From an uncultured Christensenella sp. (GTDB lineage: Bacteria > Bacillota > Clostridia > Christensenellales > Borkfalkiaceae): a stretch of DNA of 64,000 nucleotides. Both the position numbers and the translations under genes were made by a program. The notes below the pieces were generated by a model that was not told where the DNA came from, did no database searches, and saw only the letters and a program-made list of their open reading frames with translations. The stretch is from positions 1 through 64,000 of the forward strand of contig CAJTUI010000005.1 in assembly GCA_910579705.1 (NCBI GenBank), written 5' to 3'. Shown one piece after another: positions 32,598 through 40,179 of this stretch; position 1 is the first letter of the stretch, and each line of letters opens with the position of its first letter.

Positions 32598-33257
32598 ATG
32601 AAAGAAGAAAACAAGAAAAGCAAAAAGAAAGTCTTACTCTACTATCTGATTCTGGCAGCGTGCCTGCTGGTAATCGCGGCAGTAACCGTTACGGTTATAT
32701 TCACGGTCGGCAACAAGGGCCAGTTGACGGGCCCCTCCATTGATAATCCGGATAATCCCGATAATCCGGATAACCCCGACAATCCGGATAATCCCGACAA
32801 CCCCGATAACCCCGATAACCCCGACAAGCCCACGGGCGGAGAAACGGGTTACGGTCTGCCCGTAAAATCCGCGGTTGTTTCCGTTGCTTACGAATTCGCT
32901 TACGACGAAACGCTTGACAGATACGCCGTTCATCAGGGTATGGATTTCGAAGGCAAGGCGGGCGACGAGGTTTATTCCGTGCTTGAAGGAACGGTGACCG
33001 AAATAGTAAACGACAGCCTTATCGGCGAAAATTACGTCAAGGTAAAGCACGCAAACAACATCGTCAGCATTTACAAGTATATAACCGCGGCCGAAAACCT
33101 TAAAGTCGGACAGACGGTAAAGCGCGGCGACGTGCTGGGCGCGATTGCGGAAGCGGGCGGTATGGAAATGAACCGCGGCGAGCACCTGCACTTTATGATG
33201 ACGGTGAACGGTAAGACCGCAGACCCCGACATCTACCTCGATATTCTCGAAAAATAA
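32598..33257 (+). CDS. Membrane-anchored M23 peptidase, SpoIIQ-like
   Basis: 219 residues. A short basic N-terminus, one membrane helix (about 11-35), a linker of repeated Asp-Asn-Pro (about residues 49-78), and an M23 (LytM) domain with HQGMDFEG (HxxxD) and HLHF (HxH), so the zinc ligands look intact. The layout matches SpoIIQ of Clostridia, which joins SpoIIIAH across the forespore membranes and has an active M23 site; a general cell-wall hydrolase is the alternative. AAGGAG precedes the ATG. The presence of SpoVM in the window supports sporulation. Confidence 0.8.
   Translation: MKEENKKSKKKVLLYYLILAACLLVIAAVTVTVIFTVGNKGQLTGPSIDNPDNPDNPDNPDNPDNPDNPDNPDNPDKPTGGETGYGLPVKSAVVSVAYEFAYDETLDRYAVHQGMDFEGKAGDEVYSVLEGTVTEIVNDSLIGENYVKVKHANNIVSIYKYITAAENLKVGQTVKRGDVLGAIAEAGGMEMNRGEHLHFMMTVNGKTADPDIYLDILEK
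32742..32831 (+). repeat. Ten tandem 9-bp repeats (Asp-Asn-Pro linker)
   Basis: Units of the form GAYAAYCCS, ten in a row inside the M23 gene; the last is GACAAGCCC. Third-position variation shows the protein, not the DNA, is conserved. Slippage can change linker length without a frameshift. Confidence 0.9.
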
Positions 33258-33285
33258 GCGCATACACCCCCTCTCTTATTTTAAA

Positions 33286-33325
33286 TTACGGCCTCCGCTT
33301 TTATAAGGCGGAGGCCGTAAATTTT
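33286..33325 (+). terminator. Terminator after the M23 peptidase gene
   Basis: TTACGGCCTCCGC (33286-33298) pairs with GCGGAGGCCGTAA (33308-33320), loop TTTTATAAG, followed by ATTTTATTA. Confidence 0.85.
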
Positions 33326-33478
33326 ATTATGTTAAATTTTGTAAACTTTTGTTAATTATGATATTTTTTTGCAAAAGTTTAATTGTAAACCTGAAAGTTA
33401 ACATAAATTATACTTACAAACATATAATATTGTTAGAAAGTAACAAAAATAAAATTTTAAAAATTTTTGTGTTTGTTA
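33326..33478. other. AT-rich gap before the micro-ORF unit
   Basis: About 150 bases, strongly A/T (for example TTAAATTTTGTAAACTTTTGTTAATT). I see no gene. It may act as an enhancer-like upstream region of the promoter at 33479. Confidence 0.4.
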
Positions 33479-33507
33479 TTGACTAACATTTTTTTTAGTG
33501 CTATACT
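33479..33507 (+). promoter_or_regulatory. Promoter of the micro-ORF unit
   Basis: TTGACT (33479-33484), 17-bp spacer, TATACT (33502-33507). Confidence 0.7.
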
Positions 33508-33547
33508 ACGACCGAAATCAGGAAGCGCTTTTTTGGAGGTTTTGAAA

Positions 33548-33643
33548 ATGACAGCTTTATACGAAATGATAGACAGGTTGGAAGACGGCGAAAACGACAA
33601 CATTTCACCGCTTGCATACGTCGTTTTAAATTGCGCGAGATAA
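33548..33643 (+). CDS. 31-residue microprotein of unknown function
   Basis: GGAGG stands 9 nt before the ATG. The product reads MTALYEMIDRLEDGENDN then ISPLAYVVLNCAR, acidic and probably helical. It is too short for standard gene finding but has a promoter, ribosome site and shared terminator. No family recognised. Confidence 0.6.
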   Translation: MTALYEMIDRLEDGENDNISPLAYVVLNCAR

Positions 33644-33697
33644 TTAACAAGAGCTACAAAACAAAAAATATATAATTCAGACAAAAAGGAGTTTGTT

Positions 33698-33799
33698 ATG
33701 CGTATCAACGAAAATTACGAGGATTTCTACGAGGAAGAAGAAAAGAAAAACATTTTTTACTATTACGCTTTGGCAATGTACAATATGATGCACCACTGA
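33698..33799 (+). CDS. 33-residue microprotein of unknown function
   Basis: AAAAGGAG precedes the ATG. The N-terminal half is very acidic (ENYEDFYEEEEKK), the C-terminal half aromatic and Met/His-rich (NIFYYYALAMYNMMHH). The ending could bind metal or sit at a membrane. Second gene of the 33479 unit, 54 bp after the first, ending in a terminator. Confidence 0.6.
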   Translation: MRINENYEDFYEEEEKKNIFYYYALAMYNMMHH

Positions 33800-33814
33800 T
33801 AAGTACAGACAAAC

Positions 33815-33842
33815 GGAACGTTGAATAAATGTTCCTTTTTTT
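33815..33842 (+). terminator. Terminator of the micro-ORF unit
   Basis: GGAACGTT (33815-33822) and AATGTTCC (33828-33835, one G-T pair) followed by seven T residues. Confidence 0.82.
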
Positions 33843-33886
33843 ATACGCCGAACTTGCCGCCCGCGCTTAAACCGCGGGCGGCAAGT

Positions 33887-35251
33887 TTATATATCTATTT
33901 TCGCGACCTGCTCGGGCGTGAGCCCGCCGTAATTGATTACCGCGCACCTTTTTTCAACTTTCGCGGGCGCGAGCAGGTAATCCGAAATACACCGTACGTT
34001 TATCCCCCTCTCCGCCGCGTACGTCTTTATGAATTCGTCCGACGGCGCGGACGGGAACTCCGCGAGAAGGTGCAACCCGCTTCCGCTGTCGCGCACGACG
34101 CAGTCTTTAACGGTAAGCAATTTTTCGGTCACGGCCTGCCGCACGGCGCGGTAATGGTTTTTAAGCCGCGAGATATGTCGCTCGAAATATCCGCCGTCAA
34201 GCATAGCGGCGAGCGTTTTCTGCTCGAATAACGGCACGGCGCAGGCGAAATGCCCGAAAATCTTCAAGTACTCGGCATATAGCGCGGCAGGCAGAACCAT
34301 ATACCCCAGCCTCATAGACGGCGCAAGGCTCTTTGAAAAGGTGTTCATATATATGACCCTGTCGGGACAGAGCGAATGCATACACTGCAACGGCTTACCC
34401 GCCATACGGAACTCGCTGTCGTAATCGTCCTCGACGATATAGCGCCCTCCGGCCTGCGCCCAGCCGATTAAATCCGCGCGGACGGCGACGGGCATTACCG
34501 CGCCCGTAGGGAACTGGTGCGACGGCGAAACGTGCAGAACGTGCGCGCCGCTGTCGTAGACCTTAGCGCAGTCCACCCCGCTTTCCGTCACGTCTATATA
34601 TCGGCACTGCGCGCCGTACAGGCGGTATGCGGCCGAGATTTTACCGTAACCGGGATTTTCCACGGCGAAGACCTTATCGCGCCCCAGAAGTTGAACGAGG
34701 ATGCCGTAGAGATATTCCGCGCCCGCGCCTATGACTATAGTTTGCGGGTCTGCCTCTATCGCCCGCGCCCTGTAAAGATAGTCCGACAACGCCCGTTTAA
34801 GCTCGAAGTCGCCGTCGCACGGAACGCGTTCAAGAAGGTGCTCTCCGCACTCCGACAGAACTCCGCGCATAAGCCGCGCCCAGACCGAGAACGGAAACAG
34901 CCCTGTTGCGGTGGCTTTGACAAGGTCGACGGCGAACTTTTTGTCTTGCGGGGCGGGCGGCGGGGCCGGCGTACGCGCACCTGCGTACGCCGGCCCGCCG
35001 CCGAGCATTTCCGTAACTGCTACGTTGCTGACGAAATAGCCCCTGCGCTCCTTCGAAAAGACGTAGCCCTCCGCAAGCAACTGCTCGTACGCGGTCTGCA
35101 CGGTCACCACGCTGACGCAAAGATTTTGCGCGAGCGCGCGCTTGGACGGGAGCTTGTCGCCGCTTTTCAGCCGCCCCGAAACAATATCTCCGCGTATTGC
35201 GGAATAAAGCGACCAGTATTTGCTTTTCGCATCCAATGCGTAAGTCAACAT
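33887..35251 (-). CDS. MocR/GntR-family PLP-binding transcription regulator (PdxR-like)
   Basis: 454 residues. N-terminal GntR winged helix (SGDKLPSKRALAQNLCVSVVTVQTAYEQL), a Pro-rich linker (PAPPPAPQ), then an aminotransferase-I-like domain with the PLP lysine in NTFSKSLAPSMRLGYMV. MocR proteins sense PLP or amino acids. It is divergent from pyridoxal kinase across 102 bp, as PdxR is from pdx genes in several Firmicutes, so vitamin B6 control is likely. GGAGTGG precedes the ATG. Confidence 0.9.
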   Translation of the reverse strand: MLTYALDAKSKYWSLYSAIRGDIVSGRLKSGDKLPSKRALAQNLCVSVVTVQTAYEQLLAEGYVFSKERRGYFVSNVAVTEMLGGGPAYAGARTPAPPPAPQDKKFAVDLVKATATGLFPFSVWARLMRGVLSECGEHLLERVPCDGDFELKRALSDYLYRARAIEADPQTIVIGAGAEYLYGILVQLLGRDKVFAVENPGYGKISAAYRLYGAQCRYIDVTESGVDCAKVYDSGAHVLHVSPSHQFPTGAVMPVAVRADLIGWAQAGGRYIVEDDYDSEFRMAGKPLQCMHSLCPDRVIYMNTFSKSLAPSMRLGYMVLPAALYAEYLKIFGHFACAVPLFEQKTLAAMLDGGYFERHISRLKNHYRAVRQAVTEKLLTVKDCVVRDSGSGLHLLAEFPSAPSDEFIKTYAAERGINVRCISDYLLAPAKVEKRCAVINYGGLTPEQVAKIDI

Positions 35252-35280
35252 ATTCCACTCCGTTTGGTATTATAAAAAAG

Positions 35281-35328
35281 TATTGATTTGGATATTTTAA
35301 TAATATCAATATCGAGTATAATAGTCAA
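35281..35328. promoter_or_regulatory. Overlapping divergent promoters and operator between the MocR gene and pdxK
   Basis: Minus strand: TTGACT (35323-35328), 17-bp spacer, TATTAT (35300-35305) for the regulator. Plus strand: TATAAT (35317-35322) for the kinase, with no recognisable -35 box. Between and under them lie inverted repeats TATTGAT/ATCAATA (35281-35287, 35305-35311) and GATATT/AATATC (35291-35296, 35302-35307). This fits activation of pdxK and repression of the regulator's own gene by one bound protein. Confidence 0.65.
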
Positions 35329-35353
35329 CAGTAAACATTAAAAAAGGTGAATT

Positions 35354-36160
35354 ATGTTGTCAAAAAGAATACTTACAATGCAGGATTTGTCCTGCGTGGG
35401 GCAGTGCTCGCTGACGGTGGCCCTGCCCGTGCTTTCGGCGTACGGCGTGGAAACGTGCGTTCTGCCGACCGCCCTACTGTCCAACCATACTATGTTTGAA
35501 AAATGGAGCTGCCTTGACCTCACAGACGAGGCGCGGAACATTATGAACGTATGGAAACAGAACGGGTTTAAGTTCGACGCGTTCTATCTCGGCTACCTCG
35601 GCTCTGCCTCTCTTATGGACGTTGCGCGGGACTGCTTTAAAGAATTTTCGGGCGAGGGGTGCAAGATTATCATAGACCCCGCGTTCGGTGACAACGGCAA
35701 GCTTTATCCCGCATTCGATAGTGAATATGTCGCGGCTATGCGAAAACTCATAAAGTCCGCGGATATAATTTTACCCAATCTTACCGAGGCCTGTTTCCTT
35801 TGCGGGGCCGAATACAGACAGGACGCGAGCATTGAATATATAGAGGAAGTTATCGGAAAACTTTCGCTTCTGACGGACGCGACAATCGTTCTTACCGGCG
35901 CGGAAAAAGACGGGTTGATCGGCGAGGTAATTTATTCGGACAAGAAATTTTCTTACGTGTGGGCGGAGAAACTGCCCGTGCGCTACCACGGCACCGGCGA
36001 TATTTTCGCCGCGGCGTTTACCGCGAATTATCTTGAAACCGCAAGCCTTGAAAAGGCGAGCGCGTTCGCGGGCGAGCTGGTTGCAAACAGCATAAGGGCG
36101 ACCGACCCCGCGCACGGTTACGGAGTGAACTTCGAGTACGCGCTAAAAAATGCAAAATAA
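35354..36160 (+). CDS. pdxK: Pyridoxal/pyridoxamine kinase
   Basis: 268 residues. Ribokinase fold: N-terminal QDLSCVGQCSLTVALPVLSAYG as in PdxY/PdxK, DPAFGDNGKLY, and the C-terminal anion hole and base in HGTGDIFAAAF. It phosphorylates B6 vitamers in salvage. AAGGTG precedes the ATG. The divergent MocR regulator supports the assignment. Distinction between PdxK and PdxY by sequence alone is not certain. Confidence 0.88.
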   Translation: MLSKRILTMQDLSCVGQCSLTVALPVLSAYGVETCVLPTALLSNHTMFEKWSCLDLTDEARNIMNVWKQNGFKFDAFYLGYLGSASLMDVARDCFKEFSGEGCKIIIDPAFGDNGKLYPAFDSEYVAAMRKLIKSADIILPNLTEACFLCGAEYRQDASIEYIEEVIGKLSLLTDATIVLTGAEKDGLIGEVIYSDKKFSYVWAEKLPVRYHGTGDIFAAAFTANYLETASLEKASAFAGELVANSIRATDPAHGYGVNFEYALKNAK

Positions 36161-36193
36161 AAACAGGCGGGACTTTGAAAGTCCCGCCTGTTT
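36161..36193. terminator. Bidirectional terminator between pdxK and icd
   Basis: AAACAGGCGGGACTTT (36161-36176) and AAAGTCCCGCCTGTTT (36178-36193) are exact complements separated by one G, with T-rich flanks on both strands. Confidence 0.88.
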
Positions 36194-37401
36194 TATATTC
36201 TTTCCGTTATTGCTTGAAGAAATTCTTTGGAGTTGAGTTTTACGGGCGTTACGCCCTCCTTTTTAAAAAGCGGAACCAGATCGCCCGTCATATACCCCTC
36301 TTCGATTGTCTTAAGCGTCGCGCGTTCCAGCCGCTTTGCAAACAACGTAAGTTCGCCGTTTCCGTCCAGCTCTCCCCGCTTTGCAAGCGCGCCCGTCCAG
36401 GCGAAGATTGTCGCGACGGGATTGGTAGAGGTTTCGCCGCCCTCCCTGTGCCTGTAATAGTGCCGCGTAACTGTTCCGTGCGCGGCCTCATATTCGTACT
36501 TGCCGTCGGCAGAAACCAAAACGGAAGTCATCATTCCGAGCGAGCCGTACGCCGTTGCGACCATATCGCTCATAACGTCGCCGTCGTAGTTTTTGCACAC
36601 CCACAGCATACCGCCGTCCGAGCGCATAACGCGCGCCACAACGTCGTCAATAAGCGTGTAGAGATAGCATATCCCCGCGTCTTCGAACTGCGCCTTGTAC
36701 TCCCGCTCGTAAACCTCGTTGAATATATCCTTGAAACGATGGTCGTACACCTTGGAAATAGTGTCCTTCGCGCCGAACCACACGGGCATTTTATGTTCGA
36801 GTGCGTACTTGAAACAGCACCTTGCGAACGCAATTACGGACTGCTCCGTATTGTGAACGCCCTGCACTATGCCGCAACCGTCGTTAAAGTCGTGTATAAG
36901 ACTGCGCCTCAACTCCCTGCCGTCCGCGTCCGTGACTACGATATACGCCCGCTCGCCCTGCCGCGCCTTATCCTCCACCGAGTTATAAATATCGCCGTAA
37001 GCGTGCCGCGCAATAACGATAGGCTTTTTCCAGCCGCTTACGTACGGCGTAATCCCCTCCGCGCGTATCGGCGCGCGAAACACCGTTCCGTCGAGTATGC
37101 GCCTTATCGTGCCGTTGGGGCTCTTCCACATACGTTTAAGCCCGTATTCCTCGACCCGCTGTGCGTTCGGAGTAATAGTGGCGCACTTAACCGCAACGCC
37201 GTATTTAAGCGTTGCAAGCGCGCTGTCCTCCGTGACCTTATCGTCCGTCGCGTCCCTGTGTTCAAGCCCTAAATCGTAGTACTCGGTTTTAAGCTCCACA
37301 TACGGCTCGATAAGAATTTCCTTAATCCACCGCCAGAGCACGCGGGTCATTTCGTCCCCGTCCATCTCCACAAGCGGCGTTGTCATAGCAATCTTCTTCA
37401 T
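36193..37401 (-). CDS. icd: NADP-dependent isocitrate dehydrogenase (homodimeric, eukaryote-like type)
   Basis: 402 residues. The sequence (MTTPLVEMDGDEMTRVLWRW, KSPNGTIRRILDGTVFR, KDTISKVYDHRF, AAHGTVTRHYYRHREGG) fits the subfamily II enzyme found in eukaryotes and some bacteria, unlike Bacillus Icd. It converts isocitrate to 2-oxoglutarate, for glutamate synthesis in an anaerobe. No Shine-Dalgarno is visible; TTGTAA-18-TATAAT (37410-37439) ends 8 nt before the ATG, which predicts a very short leader. No citrate synthase or aconitase is nearby. Confidence 0.92.
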   Translation of the reverse strand: MKKIAMTTPLVEMDGDEMTRVLWRWIKEILIEPYVELKTEYYDLGLEHRDATDDKVTEDSALATLKYGVAVKCATITPNAQRVEEYGLKRMWKSPNGTIRRILDGTVFRAPIRAEGITPYVSGWKKPIVIARHAYGDIYNSVEDKARQGERAYIVVTDADGRELRRSLIHDFNDGCGIVQGVHNTEQSVIAFARCCFKYALEHKMPVWFGAKDTISKVYDHRFKDIFNEVYEREYKAQFEDAGICYLYTLIDDVVARVMRSDGGMLWVCKNYDGDVMSDMVATAYGSLGMMTSVLVSADGKYEYEAAHGTVTRHYYRHREGGETSTNPVATIFAWTGALAKRGELDGNGELTLFAKRLERATLKTIEEGYMTGDLVPLFKKEGVTPVKLNSKEFLQAITERI

Positions 37402-37409
37402 ATGCAGAC

Positions 37410-37439
37410 ATTATATATCATTTACCGCCGCGTTTACAA
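37410..37439 (-). promoter_or_regulatory. Possible icd promoter giving a near-leaderless mRNA
   Basis: TTGTAA (37434-37439), 18-bp spacer, TATAAT (37410-37415), ATG 8 nt later. The -35 lies inside the 3' end of ddl. Confidence 0.4.
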
Positions 37440-38515
37440 CCGTTTGAAGGAAGATTGTTCAATATTCCCGTATTGAGTATTTTCTTCTCCGCGCACCGCC
37501 TGTAATCTTCCAGCGCCTGAACGATAACCGCCTGCAACACGGGATAAAAGTCCTTGAACCCGTTCGACAGCAGATAATACGACAGCGAACCGGGCACGGT
37601 GTTAACCTCGCTTAAATACACCTTCCCGCCGCTGAGTATGTAATCGAAACGGACTATGCCGCGCATATTGAGTTTGGTATACACAAGCTCAGTTACACCC
37701 CTAATCTCTTTCGCGGTTTGCTCGGGTATATCCGCGGGCATAACGCGTTTTCCGCCGCCCGCGTACTTGTCGTCGTAACTTAAAATATCGCCGCTTGTGA
37801 ACGCCTCCTCGCACTCGGAAGTTATGACCCTTCCGTCCGAGAAATACGCGGCGCAATTTATCTCCCTGCGGTCCTTTAAAAACTGCTCGGCAATCACCCC
37901 GTCGTCGTAAAAGAACGCGGACATAACCGCGGCTTCCAGCTCGCTCTCGTTTTCGGCGCACTCTATGCCAATGCTCGAACCGAGTTTCGCGGGCTTTACT
38001 ATCACGGGATAACCCAGCGTTTCGGCCTGCCTGAAATCCGTTAACTCGCGCATATATACGTACGGAGCTATGTTTACGCCCAGCGTGCCGAGCACAAGCT
38101 TGGTGTAATACTTATCCATAAACGCGGCAGATTCAAACATACCCGCGCTGGCAAGCGGAATGCAGTTTAAGGCAAATAGCCCGCAGATCCCGCCGCCTTC
38201 GCCAAGCCCGCCGTGACAGCAGTTGAGCGCAACGTCCACTCTTACGAACTTTTTGGGTTTTCCGCGCTTGGACAGCACATATATGCCGCCCTTTGCGACT
38301 ATCGCGCGCGGAAACGACGAGAAATTGCCGTTCTTGAAATTGTTTATATCCGCCAGTCCCGCCCCAGTGAAAAACTCGCCTTGTTGCGATATATACAGGG
38401 GTATAACGCAGTCGCCGCCGTTTTTGAGGACGTTTGCCGCCATAGTGCCCGTTATCACGGAGATTTCGTTTTCGTTTGATATTCCGCCGAATACGACGGC
38501 TATATTTCTGTTCAT
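37418..38515 (-). CDS. ddl: D-alanine--D-alanine ligase
   Basis: 365 residues. ATP-grasp features: VVFGGISNENEISV at the start, the loop KLGSSIGIECAEN, RFDYILSGGKVYLSEVNTVPGSLSYYL (metal and substrate site). It makes D-Ala-D-Ala for peptidoglycan; murF follows upstream in the same direction, the next pathway step. The ATG comes right after a T run that ends a terminator-like hairpin, and the best ribosome site (GAGG) is part of that hairpin. Confidence 0.94.
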   Translation of the reverse strand: MNRNIAVVFGGISNENEISVITGTMAANVLKNGGDCVIPLYISQQGEFFTGAGLADINNFKNGNFSSFPRAIVAKGGIYVLSKRGKPKKFVRVDVALNCCHGGLGEGGGICGLFALNCIPLASAGMFESAAFMDKYYTKLVLGTLGVNIAPYVYMRELTDFRQAETLGYPVIVKPAKLGSSIGIECAENESELEAAVMSAFFYDDGVIAEQFLKDRREINCAAYFSDGRVITSECEEAFTSGDILSYDDKYAGGGKRVMPADIPEQTAKEIRGVTELVYTKLNMRGIVRFDYILSGGKVYLSEVNTVPGSLSYYLLSNGFKDFYPVLQAVIVQALEDYRRCAEKKILNTGILNNLPSNGCKRGGK

Positions 38516-38557
38516 AAAAAAATCCGCCTCTACTTTATTTTTAAGCTTAGGTGGATT
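38516..38557 (-). terminator. Terminator-like hairpin between murF and ddl
   Basis: AAATCC-A-CCT and AGG-C-GGATTT pair with one mismatch and an A-rich loop; a T run follows and touches the ddl ATG. It also contains the ddl ribosome site in its 3' arm, so folding could control translation. Confidence 0.5.
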
Positions 38558-38578
38558 TTAAATTTAATCTTTCGTATT

Positions 38579-40177
38579 TCAGTATATATCGGGCAGGTCG
38601 TTCAAAAACAGCACGGCGTCGCCCTCGGCTATATACTCTTTCAAAAGCGCCTGCGCCGCGGCAAGGTTCGCCGCCACGCTTAACTTCTGCATATCGCCGC
38701 CGTTCTCTTCATAGCCGCGCGCAACGGCTTTCACAAGCGTTTCCCCCACTAATATTATGCGGTCAACGCCGATAAGGTGCTTGCCGAGAAGATAGTTTTC
38801 CTCCTCTTCCAGAACGCCCAGTTCCACAAGCCCCGGCGTTATTACGATTTTCCTGCCGCCGAAATAGTTCAAAACTTCCAGCGCGGCGCGCGCGCCTTTC
38901 ACGTTGGAGTTGTATCCGTCGTCGAGAATAAACACGCCGTTCGACTTGATAAGTTGCAGACGGTGCTCTATGAACCCGATACCGCCCACGGCCTCCGCAA
39001 TCTCGTCAAGGCTCATTCCCGCGGCGAAAGCCGCGTCTGCGGCAAGCCCTATATTATATGCCGAATGCCTGCCCAAAAGTTCCGCGGCAACCACGCGCGA
39101 TTTCCCGCCGAGCGTAAGAGTGAAAGAAGTCCCATCGGCCGAGCACTGCACGCCGTCCACGCACAGACAACGCGTTTTGCGGCAGGGATACTCCGCAAAT
39201 AAATCGAAGCAGTCGTCCGCGATTATTGCGCGGTCTTTCGTATAGGTAAGTATTTCGCCCTTGGCTTTTACTACGTTTGCAAAAGTGCCGAAACTTTCCA
39301 GATGCTGGCCGCATATGCCCGTTATAAGCGATATGTCGGGCGGACAGATTTCGCAAAGCTCCGCAATGTCGCCCAAGTGCCTTGCGCCCATTTCCGCGAT
39401 AAACACGTCGTAATCGTCAAGGTTGGCGTTGTTGACCGCAAGCGCGATTCCTATCGGGGTATTGTGCGAACGCGGCGTTGTCAGAACGCGGTATTTTTTC
39501 GACAGCAGGCCGTTCAGAATAAATTTGGTGCTGGTCTTGCCGTAACTGCCCGTTATTGCGATAACCTTTATATGCGAGGCCGCAAGCTTGTTCTTCGCCC
39601 GCTTTATAAACTTCTTGTTGTGCGGTATTTCGTAGATTTTGATTATCGCGTTGGCAAGCATTAAAAGCGGAACGGCGCCCAGCGGCAAAAGCGCGAGCGG
39701 GCAATAGCGCAGACTTCCGAAGACGGCTTCGCCCCACACGTAATCCGCGAAGTTGAGTAAAGTGACGAGTATATATGAAACAACCGCGCAGACGAGAAAA
39801 TACGCCGCATACAGGCGCGTAAACCTGGGGGTGACCGTCACGGACGAGCGGAGCGCAACCTTGCTATCCGCCCACAGAAAGAGCGCGAAAAACAGCACGT
39901 ATGGCGCAAGGCTTATCACAGCCGCCCATTCGGCCGTGAACGAGAAACTCAGCCCTACCACCGCGGAAGTAAGCGCGCACATAATTGCAAGCAGCGCAAA
40001 CCTGCCGAACGCGCGGTTGCTCTTTTTTTTCAGCCACTTGAAATACTTGCCGTTATCGTATCCCGAGGATTGCAAAACACCCGCCTGCCTGTATGTAACA
40101 AGGCAGAGCATAACGGCGAAAATCACCGCCGTAAGAATACATTCGATTGTTTTCGGGATTGAAATAAAAACGCCCAC
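38579..40177 (-). CDS. murF: MurF-like Mur ligase fused to an N-terminal membrane domain
   Basis: 532 residues, GTG start behind GGAG. Residues 1-185 hold about five membrane helices (near 10-29, 57-80, 83-104, 120-144, 152-180) in place of the usual MurF UDP-binding domain. The central Mur ligase domain begins with the P-loop ITGSYGKTSTK (about 208-218) and has HNTPIGIALAVNN and EMGARHLGDIAELCEI, typical of MurF; then the C-terminal domain (LDDGYNSNVKGARAALEVL). It should add D-Ala-D-Ala to the UDP-MurNAc-tripeptide at the membrane. Another Mur ligase relative (for lipid-linked or non-standard substrates) is the alternative. Confidence 0.8.
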   Translation of the reverse strand: MGVFISIPKTIECILTAVIFAVMLCLVTYRQAGVLQSSGYDNGKYFKWLKKKSNRAFGRFALLAIMCALTSAVVGLSFSFTAEWAAVISLAPYVLFFALFLWADSKVALRSSVTVTPRFTRLYAAYFLVCAVVSYILVTLLNFADYVWGEAVFGSLRYCPLALLPLGAVPLLMLANAIIKIYEIPHNKKFIKRAKNKLAASHIKVIAITGSYGKTSTKFILNGLLSKKYRVLTTPRSHNTPIGIALAVNNANLDDYDVFIAEMGARHLGDIAELCEICPPDISLITGICGQHLESFGTFANVVKAKGEILTYTKDRAIIADDCFDLFAEYPCRKTRCLCVDGVQCSADGTSFTLTLGGKSRVVAAELLGRHSAYNIGLAADAAFAAGMSLDEIAEAVGGIGFIEHRLQLIKSNGVFILDDGYNSNVKGARAALEVLNYFGGRKIVITPGLVELGVLEEEENYLLGKHLIGVDRIILVGETLVKAVARGYEENGGDMQKLSVAANLAAAQALLKEYIAEGDAVLFLNDLPDIY

Positions 40178-40179
40178 TT

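Noticed and set aside
32742..32831. CRISPR-like or satellite repeat
   Set aside because: The units are 9 bp, in frame, without spacers, and code for a protein linker.
36175..37272. Long plus-strand frame opposite icd
   Set aside because: Shadow of icd caused by GC-rich third positions; product rich in Arg/Val/His with no domain.
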